From: Leisingera sp. ANG-M1
GTDB lineage: Bacteria; Pseudomonadota; Alphaproteobacteria; Rhodobacterales; Rhodobacteraceae
NCBI RefSeq assembly: GCF_000813745.1
Contig: NZ_JWLC01000004.1
Location: 1-64,000, forward strand
Direction of reading: 5' to 3'
Length of the DNA stretch: 64,000 nucleotides
Every line of letters begins with the position of its first letter. The first letter of the stretch is position 1. The notes below the pieces were generated by a model. That model was not told where the DNA came from. It saw nothing but the letters and a program-made list of their open reading frames with translations, and did not search any database. Shown piece after piece: positions 52,088 to 60,666 of the stretch. The translations under genes were made by a program, and so were the position numbers.

Positions 52088-52302
52088 CGCTTGTGCTCCC
52101 GCTGCTGTGCTGAGGGGAACATATGCGGGGCAGGGCTTTGCGCCTATGCACCCGAGCGCGCAACGGCTCTGCGCCACTGCACAAGAGCAACAAAATTGCG
52201 CGACCGTCAAATTTCCGAAAATGTTCACTTGATTTTATCTATTTGTGACGCACCGTTGAATAGAAGACGCAAGGAAACCCCAGCACTTGGAAGGCCGGAA
52301 AT

Positions 52303-52671
52303 ATGAACACCTATGTGCCCAAAGCTGTACAGGACGCGCTGGACACCGCCCGCCTTCAGGGGATGAAGAAGAAAAGCCGTCTGCGGGTGATGGCGGATGA
52401 CCAGCTGATCCCGGTTCTGCGGATGTGGAAGGATGGCTTCTCGGTCGAGGCCAATGCCGCGCCGATGCTGCGCGGGCTGGTCGACATCTACGATGGCGCC
52501 CGCCATATGTCGCAATGCTTGATCGTCGCCAGCGAGGAAGAGGGCGGCGAGATGCGCTATGAGTTCAAACGCTCTACCCCGGCCGCGGATCAGGCGCCTG
52601 TTGATTTCTACAAATCGCCCGACGCGCCGGCGGGACTGATCCCTTTCGACCAGTCGCAAGGCAAGATCTGA
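52303..52671 (+). CDS. Conserved protein of unknown function
   Basis: 122 residues, no signal peptide. An early KKKSRLRVMADDQLIPVLRM may form basic helices; DIYDGARHMSQCLIVASEEE looks like beta strands, with a soluble C-terminus ending in FDQSQGKI. I do not recognise the family. A ribosome site (GGAAGGCCGGAA) lies upstream. It converges on the L,D-transpeptidase gene. Confidence 0.8.
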   Translation: MNTYVPKAVQDALDTARLQGMKKKSRLRVMADDQLIPVLRMWKDGFSVEANAAPMLRGLVDIYDGARHMSQCLIVASEEEGGEMRYEFKRSTPAADQAPVDFYKSPDAPAGLIPFDQSQGKI

Positions 52672-52678
52672 ACCCGCG

Positions 52679-53209
52679 TCAGGGGCGGATTTCCACCTCT
52701 GTTCCGATCTGGGTCAGGCGCCAGAGCGTCTCCATCTGCTCATTGCTGACGGCGATGCAGCCCGCGGTCCAATCGCCGGGCAGTGTGATCAGATTGCCGA
52801 CTGAGTTCGGCTGCCCGTGAATGAAGATATCGCCGCCGGGGCTGACACCGGCCGCCTGCGCACGGGCGCGGTCTTCGGGCTGCGGATAATTGATCCCCAG
52901 CGATAGGTGATAGGCGCTGTTTGGGTTGCGCCGGTCGATCAGAAAGACGCCCTCGGGCGTCTTGCCATCGCCTTCCTGCTTCTTATCGCCATCGGGGGTG
53001 AAACCAAGTGCGATGGGGAACTCCAGCACTGTTTCGCCGCCGCGGCTGGCGGTCAGGCGGCGGGCGGATTTCTCGATCAGGATACGGTCGATCCGGTCTA
53101 CCGCCGCGCCGAGCGGCGGCGGTGCCGGGCGCGGCGCAAAGGCCTGCCAGGCCATCCAGGCGGCGCCGGTCAGAAGAACCAGCGCCAAGAGGCGCAGCAG
53201 GCGCTTCAC
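52679..53209 (-). CDS. L,D-transpeptidase family protein (YafK/ErfK-like)
   Basis: 176 residues: an N-terminal anchor or signal (LLRLLALVLLTGAAWMAW), then a YkuD-type catalytic domain. IFIHGQPN and the cysteine motif TAGCIAVSN carry the active His and Cys. It would crosslink or modify peptidoglycan in the periplasm. The start is a GTG at 53209, one base after the malY stop, without a strong ribosome site, so coupling to malY is likely. Confidence 0.9.
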   Translation of the reverse strand: MKRLLRLLALVLLTGAAWMAWQAFAPRPAPPPLGAAVDRIDRILIEKSARRLTASRGGETVLEFPIALGFTPDGDKKQEGDGKTPEGVFLIDRRNPNSAYHLSLGINYPQPEDRARAQAAGVSPGGDIFIHGQPNSVGNLITLPGDWTAGCIAVSNEQMETLWRLTQIGTEVEIRP

Positions 53210-53210
53210 G

Positions 53211-54383
53211 TTACTGCAGGTCCGAGAAGGCTTCGGCCAGGCGCTGGCAGGCTTCCTCGATCCGCGACCGCTGGGTGCCCAGGTTGAAACGCAGATAGTT
53301 CTCCCCGCCGGTGCCGAATGTAGTGCCGTGGTTGGCGGCGATCTTGGCGGTCTGTTCGACCCGTGCAGTGAACTCGCTGCGCTCCATGCCGGTGCCGGAA
53401 AAGTCGACCCAGGCCAGATAGGTGGCCTCCAGCGGCATCGACTTCAGGCCGGGGATGCCGGCGATGGCCGCATCAAATACCTTGCGGTTCTCATTGATAT
53501 AGGCGACCTGGGCATCGGCCCATTCGGCCCCCTCCGGCGAGTAGGCCGCGGCGGTTGCCAGCTGCCCGACCGAGTTCGGCGCCAGCGACAGCGCCGTGAT
53601 GCGCTGTTTGAACTTCGCGCGCAGGTCAGGGTCGGGGATGATCACCTGGCCGGTGTGGAGGCCGGCGATGTTGAAAGTCTTGGAGGGGGCCGTCAGCATC
53701 AAGAGCCGGTCCATGATCTCGGGTGCGGCCAGCGGCATCGGGATATGCTTAGCGCTGCCAAACACCAGGTCGTGGTGGATTTCATCCGAGATGATCAGCA
53801 GGTTGTGCCGCTTGGCAAAATCGGCCACGCCCTGTAGTTCTTCCTGCGTCCAGACCCGGCCGCCGGGGTTATGCGGCGAGCAGAGGATCAGCATCGTCTC
53901 CTTGCCGGTCATCTGCGCGTCATAAGCGGCAAAATCCATCTCGTAGCGGCCATCGTTGTTGACCAGCTCGCATTCCACCACCTCGCGGCCGGCAGCCCGG
54001 ATCACGCGGGCAAAAGCATGGTAGACTGGGGTGAACAGCACCACGCCGTCGCCTGCCTCGGTGAAGGTATCCAGACACAGGCCAACCCCGTTGCACAGGC
54101 CGGTGGCGGTGAAGATCGCGTCTGCCTCAACATCCCAGCCGTGGCGGGTGTTCATCCACCAGCGGATCGAGTCCTTATAGACGCCGTCGCAATCGGTGTA
54201 GCCGAACACGCCGTGGTCCGCCATTTCGCGGATCTTGCGCAGCACCGGTGCAGGCGCCTGGAAATCGGTGTCCGCCACCCACATCGGCAGCCCGGTATCC
54301 GAAGGCACGCCATAGATGCGCTCCATCGAGTCCCATTTGTTGCTGAGGGTGCCGCGGCGGTCGATGTTCTCGTCAAAATTCAT
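53211..54383 (-). CDS. MalY/PatB-type PLP-dependent C-S lyase
   Basis: 390 residues, fold-type I. The start MNFDENIDRRGTLSNKWD is typical of PatB, and the PLP lysine is Lys235 in APSKTFNIAGLH. Enzymes of this branch cleave cystathionine or cysteine S-conjugates to give a thiol, pyruvate and ammonia. A longer frame to 55340 runs over the def genes on the other strand and was rejected. GGGAG precedes the ATG at 54383. Confidence 0.93.
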   Translation of the reverse strand: MNFDENIDRRGTLSNKWDSMERIYGVPSDTGLPMWVADTDFQAPAPVLRKIREMADHGVFGYTDCDGVYKDSIRWWMNTRHGWDVEADAIFTATGLCNGVGLCLDTFTEAGDGVVLFTPVYHAFARVIRAAGREVVECELVNNDGRYEMDFAAYDAQMTGKETMLILCSPHNPGGRVWTQEELQGVADFAKRHNLLIISDEIHHDLVFGSAKHIPMPLAAPEIMDRLLMLTAPSKTFNIAGLHTGQVIIPDPDLRAKFKQRITALSLAPNSVGQLATAAAYSPEGAEWADAQVAYINENRKVFDAAIAGIPGLKSMPLEATYLAWVDFSGTGMERSEFTARVEQTAKIAANHGTTFGTGGENYLRFNLGTQRSRIEEACQRLAEAFSDLQ

Positions 54384-54482
54384 GTGGTGAACTCCCGTAT
54401 GGTTGCTTGCGAAGCTAGCGGCTGCGGCTGCACGTGCAAGGGGGGCGTTGCGGTAAACCGGCTGATCGCATAAATGAACCTC

Positions 54483-55001
54483 ATGAAACGACCGATCCTG
54501 ATCCATCCCGATCCCCGCCTGAAGAAGGTCTGCGCACCTGTGGCCGACCTCAGCGATGACTTGCGCGTGCTGGCGGATGACATGCTGGAAACCATGTATG
54601 CCGCGCCCGGTGTTGGCCTGGCGGCGCCGCAGATCGGCATCCTGCAGCGGCTGATTGTGCTGGATTGCGTCAAGGAAGAGGACGGCGAACCGCGCCCCTT
54701 GGTCATGTTCAACCCGCAGATCATCTCCGCTTCGGACGAAACCAACGTCTATGAGGAAGGCTGCCTGTCGATCCCGGATCAATATGCCGAGGTGACCCGC
54801 CCCAAGGTGGTCGAGGTCGAATGGATGGACCGCGACGGCAATGCGCAGCGGGAGGCGTTTGACGGCCTCTGGGCGACCTGCGTGCAGCATGAGATCGACC
54901 ATTTGGACGGCAAGCTGTTCATTGATTACCTGAAGCCGCTGAAGCGCCAGATGATCACCCGCAAGATGCAGAAGCTGAAGCGCGAACGCGCCCGCGCCTG
55001 A
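54483..55001 (+). CDS. def: Peptide deformylase
   Basis: 172 residues with all three motifs: GVGLAAPQIG, EEGCLSIP (metal Cys) and QHEIDHLDG (two metal His and catalytic Glu). It removes the formyl group from nascent N-termini. I prefer MKRPILIHPDPRLK (54483); 54474 would add three residues. It leads the def-def2-fmt group, with the formylase and deformylase linked as usual. Confidence 0.97.
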   Translation: MKRPILIHPDPRLKKVCAPVADLSDDLRVLADDMLETMYAAPGVGLAAPQIGILQRLIVLDCVKEEDGEPRPLVMFNPQIISASDETNVYEEGCLSIPDQYAEVTRPKVVEVEWMDRDGNAQREAFDGLWATCVQHEIDHLDGKLFIDYLKPLKRQMITRKMQKLKRERARA

Positions 55002-55014
55002 GGGAACCACAGCC

Positions 55015-55512
55015 ATGACTGTCCGCACCTGCCTGCCCTGGCCTGACAAGCGCCTGCGCTCCAAGGCCGAAGACGTGACTGAGATCACCGACGAGATCCG
55101 CCAGATCTGGAACGACATGGTCGACACCATGGACGCCATGCCGGGGGTTGGCCTGGCGGGCAACCAGATTGGAGTAATGCTGCGGCTGGCAGTGGTGGAT
55201 GGCTCTACCGAGCGCGGCAAGGCGGTGAAACTGGCCAACCCCGAGATCCTGCACTCCTCAATCGAGCTGCGCGAGCATGACGAGGCCAGCCCCAACCTGC
55301 CGGGAGTCTCGGCCAAGATCAAACGCCCGCGGGCGGTCACCGTCCGCTACATGAACGAGCAGGGCATGATCGACCGCCGCGACTTCGTCGGCATCGAGGC
55401 GACTTCGGTGCAGCACCAGATCGACCATCTGAACGGCAAGATGTATTTCGACCGCCTCAGCAAGGTGAAGCGCGACATGCTGATCCGCAAGGCGAAGAAG
55501 TTGAACGGCTAA
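55015..55512 (+). CDS. Peptide deformylase paralog with altered active site
   Basis: 165 residues with the deformylase fold and [10 protein letters not shown] (44-53). In the second motif the metal cysteine is replaced: EASPNLPG (90-97) puts Ser92 at that position. In the third motif HEIDH becomes HQIDH (134-138), so the catalytic Glu is Gln. Metal binding may be changed and deformylase activity lost. It lies 13 bases after def, so it is retained with it. A regulatory role is possible. Confidence 0.93.
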   Translation: MTVRTCLPWPDKRLRSKAEDVTEITDEIRQIWNDMVDTMDAMPGVGLAGNQIGVMLRLAVVDGSTERGKAVKLANPEILHSSIELREHDEASPNLPGVSAKIKRPRAVTVRYMNEQGMIDRRDFVGIEATSVQHQIDHLNGKMYFDRLSKVKRDMLIRKAKKLNG

Positions 55513-55548
55513 AGGCCGGATTTCCATTCCCCGGGCTGTCTGCGGCCC

Positions 55549-55613
55549 GGTTCGCGCCCGGCCCCTCCCCCAGGGCAGGTGCGAAACGCCCACCCCGGGA
55601 CCGGGCGCGAACC
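55549..55613 (+). repeat. Long perfect inverted repeat between def2 and fmt
   Basis: GGTTCGCGCCCGG (55549-55561) and CCGGGCGCGAACC (55601-55613) are perfect 13-bp complements, 39 bases apart. A smaller stem (GGGC/GCCC) could form inside. There is no T-tract. It could be an RNA structure regulating fmt or a mobile palindromic element. Confidence 0.7.
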
Positions 55614-55678
55614 TCTTGTTGCGCTGGAAGGCCCCGCCGGATGTGCGGCAAGGCAGCGGGGCAGGGACGGGAACGCCG

Positions 55679-56584
55679 ATGCGCATCATCTTTATGGGAA
55701 CCCCCGACTTCTCGGTGCCGGTGCTGGACGCACTGGTGGAAGCCGGGCACGAAATTGCCGCCGTTTACTGCCAGCCGCCCCGGCCTGCAGGCCGCGGCAA
55801 GAAAGACCGGCCCCCCCCCGTCCACGCCCGCGCCGCGGCCTTGGGGCTGGAGGTGCGCCATCCGGTATCGCTGAGAGGGGCGGAAGAGCAGGAAGCTTTT
55901 GCTGCGTTGAATGCGGATGTTGCTGTAGTGGTGGCTTACGGGCTGATCCTGCCGCAGCCGGTGCTGGATGCACCCGAGCACGGCTGTCTGAATATTCACG
56001 CCAGCCTCTTGCCGCGCTGGCGCGGCGCCGCGCCGATTCACCGGGCGATCATGGCAGGCGATGCGGAAACCGGCATCTGCATCATGCAAATGGAGGCCGG
56101 GCTGGATACCGGTCCGGTGCTCCTGCGCGAGGCCACACCCATTGGGCCCGTGGAAACCACAGCCCAGCTGCATGACCGGTTGTCGGAGATGGGTGCGGGC
56201 CTGATTGTCGAGGCTCTGACCCGACTGCCAGAACTGGAGCCGGAGGTGCAGCCTGAGGAAGGCGTTATCTACGCCGAAAAGATCGATAAGGCCGAAGCGC
56301 AGATCGACTGGACTCGGCCGGCAGCAGAAGTCGACCGCAAGATCCGCGGCCTGTCGCCCTTCCCCGGCGCCTGGTGCGAGACCGAAGGCCAGCGGGTTAA
56401 GCTGCTGGCCTCTAGGCTGGCAGAAGGGCAGGGACAGCCCGGGGAAGTGCTGGATGATGCGTTGACAATTGCTTGCGGTGAAGGGGCCGTGCAGCTGCTG
56501 CGCTTGCAACGGGCAGGTAAAAGCGCGCAGGATCCGGATGTATTCCTGCGCGGCTTCCCGCTTCCCAAGGGCAGCCGCCTGTAA
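55679..56584 (+). CDS. fmt: Methionyl-tRNA formyltransferase
   Basis: 301 residues: formyltransferase domain with [16 protein letters not shown], catalytic region [20 protein letters not shown], and the C-terminal OB-like domain. It formylates initiator Met-tRNA using 10-formyl-THF. The start at 55679 is preceded by a weak ribosome site. It is separated from the deformylase paralog by a 166-base gap with a long inverted repeat. Confidence 0.97.
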   Translation: MRIIFMGTPDFSVPVLDALVEAGHEIAAVYCQPPRPAGRGKKDRPPPVHARAAALGLEVRHPVSLRGAEEQEAFAALNADVAVVVAYGLILPQPVLDAPEHGCLNIHASLLPRWRGAAPIHRAIMAGDAETGICIMQMEAGLDTGPVLLREATPIGPVETTAQLHDRLSEMGAGLIVEALTRLPELEPEVQPEEGVIYAEKIDKAEAQIDWTRPAAEVDRKIRGLSPFPGAWCETEGQRVKLLASRLAEGQGQPGEVLDDALTIACGEGAVQLLRLQRAGKSAQDPDVFLRGFPLPKGSRL

Positions 56585-56608
56585 CCGGACTGCAGCGGGA
56601 GGCGCGTG

Positions 56609-56845
56609 ATGATCCTGACCCTGATGGGCACCGTGGTGATTGCCGGCATTGTCGGCTACGCGGCCGAGCGCAGCGGTTTCACCAGCAACGGCTACGTGCA
56701 GTCGATCATAATCTGCACCGGAGGCGCCTTCTTGTTCTACTTTGTGCGGCTGATGTTCGGCATCGGTTTCAGCGCGCCGGGCTGGAACGCCATCGCTTCC
56801 TCAATCGGGGCGCTGGTGATCGTGCCCACCCATTGGCGCAAGTAG
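56609..56845 (+). CDS. Small membrane protein of unknown function
   Basis: 78 residues with two or three hydrophobic segments; the first begins MILTLMGTVVIAGIVGYAAE, the second is SIIICTGGAFLFYFVRLMFG and the third lies around IASSIGALVIV. It may be related to transglycosylase-associated (GlsB/YeaQ/YmgE) proteins, but the glycine pattern is weak. GGGAGG supports the ATG at 56609. It is followed by another small membrane protein after nine bases. Confidence 0.78.
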   Translation: MILTLMGTVVIAGIVGYAAERSGFTSNGYVQSIIICTGGAFLFYFVRLMFGIGFSAPGWNAIASSIGALVIVPTHWRK

Positions 56846-56854
56846 GAGGCTGAC

Positions 56855-57091
56855 ATGCCCATCATCGCCCTGATCATCATTGGCGCCGCCGCAGGGTTTC
56901 TCGCGACCCGGCTGATGCGGCTGGAAACCGGTATCATCCCCACAGTTTGCATCGGCATGGCGGGTGCGCTGATCGGCGGCCTGGTGCTGCGGTTCCTGAT
57001 GACCGTCATGGGGTTCATGGCGGGTTTCGTGGGCGCGGTGCTGGGGGCGCTTTTGCTGATCTGGCTCTGGCAGCGCTACGCGGGCAGATAA
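56855..57091 (+). CDS. GlsB/YeaQ/YmgE family-like membrane protein
   Basis: 78 residues, three glycine-rich hydrophobic helices: IIALIIIGAAAGFLATRLM, IPTVCIGMAGALIGGLVL, and VMGFMAGFVGAVLGALLLIWLW. This matches the three-helix transglycosylase-associated pattern (PF04226-like). Function is unknown; relatives are stress-linked. It is cotranscribed with the previous gene. Confidence 0.85.
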   Translation: MPIIALIIIGAAAGFLATRLMRLETGIIPTVCIGMAGALIGGLVLRFLMTVMGFMAGFVGAVLGALLLIWLWQRYAGR

Positions 57092-57162
57092 CCCTGCCTG
57101 CGGCGCGCAGGCCACAGATTGCAAAGGCAGGTGTAATTTCTGCTGCGCTGCACGGCTGAATG

Positions 57163-57179
57163 GTTAATGTATCATTAAC
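57163..57179. promoter_or_regulatory. CtrA-type binding site
   Basis: TTAA (57164-57167) and TTAA (57175-57178) are separated by 7 bases, the full CtrA consensus, inside a longer palindrome GTTAAT-N5-ATTAAC. It lies 43 bases before the glycosyltransferase start. In Rhodobacteraceae CtrA controls motility and other traits. Binding is inferred. Confidence 0.6.
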
Positions 57180-57221
57180 GGCCGCAAAAAGCGGCGGACC
57201 CGAGGCAGAGAGCATTTGCAG

Positions 57222-58214
57222 ATGAACCAGGAAAGCGGCCAGCCCGGCGCGCCCAAAGTGGTGGTTGTGACCACCATGAAGGATGAAGGCGCCTATATCC
57301 TCGATTGGATCAGCCATTACAAATCCATCGGCGTCACCGATTTTGTCATTTTCACCAATGACTGCTCGGATCCGACCGACCATATCCTGCGCTGCCTGAA
57401 CCGGATGGGGGTGGTGCAGCACCGCTTCAACCGGGTGATGCGGCGGGGGCCGCACAAAAGCGCGCTGATGTGGGCGGAATACGAGCCGGCAGTGGCTGCG
57501 GCCGATTGGGTGCTGGTTGTTGATGTCGATGAATACCTGCAGATCAATTCAGGCGATGGCACGCTGCCGGGGCTGCTGGCAGAACGGGCGGACGCGGACG
57601 CGGTGTCTTTCGTGTGGCGTATATTCGGCAATGCGGGTGTCTCGCAGGTGGATCATCCGCCGGTGCCGCAGGCCTTTACCCGTGCCGAGCCGGAAGCAGG
57701 TGCCCCGGGCGAGCACCGCTTTTTCAAGACCGTTCACCGCAACAATGGCAAGTTTCACCGGATGGGGGTTCACCGCCCGTTCCTGGCGGTGCCGCCGCAG
57801 GAGGTGAACTGGCAGCTGGCCGATGGCACCCGGATGCCGGAAGAGGAGCTTGAAGGGGCGCTGCACGTGCGCGGCGGCTACGGCTATGAAGGCGCGCAGC
57901 TTAACCATTATGCGCTGCGGTCTCGCGACGGTTTCCTGAACAAAAAGGCCCGGGGACGGGCAAACCATTTCACGTCTTCGATCGAGCCTGGCTATTGGCA
58001 CCGGTTTGACCGGAACGAAGAAGAAGACCGGCGCCTGGCGGATCGTTTCGAAGCAGCGCTGGCGGTCAAAGAAAAGCTGCTGCGCGATGCAGCCCTGCGC
58101 GAGCAGCATGAGGCAGCGCTGACCTGGCACCGCCGCAAAGGGCGCAAGGCACGGATCAGTCAGGAGGGGCAGGAATTCCTCGAATTGCTGAAGGTCAGCG
58201 AGGATGCCGCCTGA
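57222..58214 (+). CDS. Glycosyltransferase family 2/92-like protein
   Basis: 330 residues. VVVVTTMKDEGAYILDWISH begins a Rossmann-like domain, with the likely DxD motif VVDVDEYLQI (about 98-107) and FKTVHRNNGKFHRMGVHRP later. Proteins of this type act in polysaccharide or surface glycan synthesis; the acceptor is unknown. No membrane helices. The start ATG is 57222; a TTG at 57216 is possible. A CtrA-type site sits upstream. Confidence 0.88.
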   Translation: MNQESGQPGAPKVVVVTTMKDEGAYILDWISHYKSIGVTDFVIFTNDCSDPTDHILRCLNRMGVVQHRFNRVMRRGPHKSALMWAEYEPAVAAADWVLVVDVDEYLQINSGDGTLPGLLAERADADAVSFVWRIFGNAGVSQVDHPPVPQAFTRAEPEAGAPGEHRFFKTVHRNNGKFHRMGVHRPFLAVPPQEVNWQLADGTRMPEEELEGALHVRGGYGYEGAQLNHYALRSRDGFLNKKARGRANHFTSSIEPGYWHRFDRNEEEDRRLADRFEAALAVKEKLLRDAALREQHEAALTWHRRKGRKARISQEGQEFLELLKVSEDAA

Positions 58215-58229
58215 ACCAGGCTTGGCTGC

Positions 58230-58853
58230 TCAGCTGCGCGGGGGGCGGCTTTTATAAACCGGCAAGTGCCAGCCGAACAGAATGGAGCCTGCGCGCAGGC
58301 TCCAGCACACCGCGGCGCAGCTCAGCAGCGCCAGCCCCAGTTCCAGCCCCAGCCAGATCGCCAGGACCGCGCTGATGGCGCCGGCCATGGCGCAGGAGAT
58401 ATATAGCTCTCCTTGTTTCAGCACCAAGGGCACCTCGTTGCAGACCACGTCCCGCATCAAACCGCCCAGGGTACCGGTGGCCATACCCATCAGCACGGTG
58501 ATCACGGGCGGGCTGTCCAGCGCAATTGCAGCGCCTGTCCCCGCGGGGACAGCCACCGATAATGCAAAACTGTCGAGCCAGACCACCCAGCGCAACCGGC
58601 TTTCCAGGAGGTGCGCGGTAAAGAACACCGCCACCGCCGCGCTGGCGGCCAGCAGGATGTAGTTCGGGTTGCTGATCCAGAAAACCGGGTTACGGTCCAG
58701 CAGCAGGTCCCGCACAGTGCCGCCGCCAAGCGCAGTAAGGCAGGCGACAAAGGCGAAGCCGACAATGTCCAGCTGCGCCCGGCTGGCCACCAATGCGCCG
58801 GTCAGGGCAAAGATCAGCACAGAGGCGTAGTCCAGCAGCGCCAGGAATGTCAT
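58230..58853 (-). CDS. TRIC-type cation channel protein (UPF0126 family)
   Basis: 207 residues, about seven helices in two repeats, each with a glycine motif: ALGGGTVRDLLLD and TLGGLMRDVVCNEVPLVL. This is the YadS/UPF0126 family, which is structurally like TRIC channels. The ion is not known. Convergent with the glycosyltransferase gene. Confidence 0.92.
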   Translation of the reverse strand: MTFLALLDYASVLIFALTGALVASRAQLDIVGFAFVACLTALGGGTVRDLLLDRNPVFWISNPNYILLAASAAVAVFFTAHLLESRLRWVVWLDSFALSVAVPAGTGAAIALDSPPVITVLMGMATGTLGGLMRDVVCNEVPLVLKQGELYISCAMAGAISAVLAIWLGLELGLALLSCAAVCWSLRAGSILFGWHLPVYKSRPPRS

Positions 58854-58869
58854 CCGCGCGCCCTGCGCA

Positions 58870-59334
58870 TCAGGCGCTTTTCTTCTTTTTGAACGGCGCC
58901 ATGCCGACGCGGGCCAGCTCGTCGGCGCGCTCGTTTTCCGGGTGGCCTGCGTGGCCTTTGACCCATTCCCAAGTCACTTTGTGGCGGGCCTGCGCCTCGT
59001 CCAGCCGCTGCCACAGCTCGACGTTCTTGACCGGCTTCTTGTTCGAGGTTTTCCAGCCGTTTTTCTTCCAGCCGAAGATCCAGCCGGTGACGCCGTTCTT
59101 CACATAGGCCGAGTCGGTGACCACGGTGATCACTGACGGGCGGGCCAGGCTTTCCAGCGCATTGATCGCGGCCAGAAGCTCCATCCGGTTATTGGTGGTC
59201 TCCGCCTCGCCGCCCTGCAGTTCTTTTTCTTTTACGATGGTTTCACCATCCATGGCGCGCAAGAGCACACCCCAGCCGCCGGGGCCGGGATTGCCGGAGC
59301 AAGCGCCGTCGGTATAAGCAAATAAATCAGGCAT
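58870..59334 (-). CDS. rnhA: Ribonuclease HI
   Basis: 154 residues. Acidic catalytic residues appear in [38 protein letters not shown] and [10 protein letters not shown]. It cleaves RNA in RNA-DNA hybrids. The C-terminal tail is KKKKSA. It overlaps the preceding methyltransferase gene by eight bases, so the pair is coupled. Confidence 0.97.
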   Translation of the reverse strand: MPDLFAYTDGACSGNPGPGGWGVLLRAMDGETIVKEKELQGGEAETTNNRMELLAAINALESLARPSVITVVTDSAYVKNGVTGWIFGWKKNGWKTSNKKPVKNVELWQRLDEAQARHKVTWEWVKGHAGHPENERADELARVGMAPFKKKKSA

Positions 59335-59926
59335 GCGCCGTCAGTACTACGAACTCCTGGTCGGTGCCAGCCAGTCCTTTGCCTTTTCCACGGCGGCTGC
59401 CGAGGACCGTGAAACCGGCGGTTTGAAGGTGCCCGCGCAGCTCCTCTTCGCTGTGGTAGGCATAGAACCGGCCCAGCTCGTCCCGGCCTTCGCTTTCGCC
59501 CAGTTTCATCGACAGGCATAGGGTGCCGCCGGCGGTCAGCGCCTTGTGGACGGCGGCCAGATGGACGGGCAGCTCGGCCCGGGGCACATGCAGCAGGCTG
59601 AAATAGGCCCAGATGCCGTCAAAGACGCCTTCGGCATCCAAGGCGTCAAACCCCGCGGTGATGACCTCGATCCCATAGGCGGTGCGGGCGGCCTCGGCCA
59701 TTTCCGGCGAGGCGTCAAGGGCGGCCACCCGGTAGCCCGCATCGCGGAAGCGGGCGGCCCATTGTCCGGGGCCGCAGCCGAGATCCAGCACCGTGCCCTG
59801 GGCGGGCAACCGGGCGGTGAAGGTTTGGAAATCCGCAGCTTCACCGTCGTCCATGCTGCCAGCAAAGCGCTCGGCATATTCGGCGGCGTTGTCGTCATAG
59901 ACGTCAATGGTTCTGTCGTCGCTCAT
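59327..59926 (-). CDS. Class I SAM-dependent methyltransferase
   Basis: 199 residues with the SAM-binding motif [15 protein letters not shown] near residue 45 and [12 protein letters not shown] next. The substrate is unknown. The start at 59926 has GGAGG upstream; the frame to 60019 is an unsupported extension. It forms a small unit with rnhA. Confidence 0.93.
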   Translation of the reverse strand: MSDDRTIDVYDDNAAEYAERFAGSMDDGEAADFQTFTARLPAQGTVLDLGCGPGQWAARFRDAGYRVAALDASPEMAEAARTAYGIEVITAGFDALDAEGVFDGIWAYFSLLHVPRAELPVHLAAVHKALTAGGTLCLSMKLGESEGRDELGRFYAYHSEEELRGHLQTAGFTVLGSRRGKGKGLAGTDQEFVVLTAHA

Positions 59927-59949
59927 CGGATTTCCTCCAGGCCGGTTGT

Positions 59950-60564
59950 TCAGGCGCGTTCCAGTGCGAGACGGGCGGCAAGACCTGCAAACACGCCGGC
60001 AAAGCCGCGATTCAGCCACTTCAGCACCCGCTCACTGGTCAGAAGGTAGCTGCGGGCCTGGGCGGCGAACAGCCCGTAAAGCACAAAGATGGCAAAGGTC
60101 ATGGCCATGAACACCAGGCCGAGCATCGACATCTCCAGCGTGGCGCTGGCGGGGTCGCCGCTGAGGAAGGGTGGCAGCAGCGCCAGGAAGAACACCGACA
60201 GCTTGGGGTTCAGAATGTTGATAAGCGCCCCGCGCCAGGAGATTTTCCAGCCGGGCTGGCTGGTGCGCTTGGAGGTCACGGCGAGGGCGCCACCGCTACG
60301 CAGGGCCTGCCAGGCGAGATACAGCAGATAGGCGACGCCTGCGGCTTTGACGATCTGGAACAGGAGAGCCGAGCTGTGCAGCACGGCGGCCAGCCCCAGG
60401 GTGGCGGCGGCAAGGTGCGGGATAATCCCGATGGTGCAGCCAAGCGCGGCCCAGACGGCGGCGCGGCGGCCTTGGCCCAGCCCCAGGGCCAGCGTGTAGA
60501 TGACGCCGGTGCCGGGGGCGAGGACAACGACAAAGGCAGTAATCAGAAAATGCAGGGTAATCAT
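59950..60564 (-). CDS. LysE/RhtB family exporter
   Basis: 204 residues, about six helices. The start LITAFVVVLAPGTGVIYTLALG matches the conserved LysE motif with the Pro-Gly turn. Members export amino acids or related compounds; the substrate is unknown. Cotranscribed with the methyltransferase gene. Confidence 0.92.
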   Translation of the reverse strand: MITLHFLITAFVVVLAPGTGVIYTLALGLGQGRRAAVWAALGCTIGIIPHLAAATLGLAAVLHSSALLFQIVKAAGVAYLLYLAWQALRSGGALAVTSKRTSQPGWKISWRGALINILNPKLSVFFLALLPPFLSGDPASATLEMSMLGLVFMAMTFAIFVLYGLFAAQARSYLLTSERVLKWLNRGFAGVFAGLAARLALERA

Positions 60565-60666
60565 GAATGCGGCTCCAGAAAGTAAGTCCGAATGCTACGG
60601 CATAACATGGCTAGCCTGCGGCGGGCGGCTTTTCTGTGACCTTGTTCGCACTAAGGGCGAGTTATG

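Noticed and set aside
53211-55340. A 709-codon minus-strand frame that extends the MalY gene far upstream
   Set aside because: The part beyond 54383 is antisense to def and def2, both of which have complete family motifs; the MalY N-terminus MNFDENIDRRG at 54383 has its own ribosome site.
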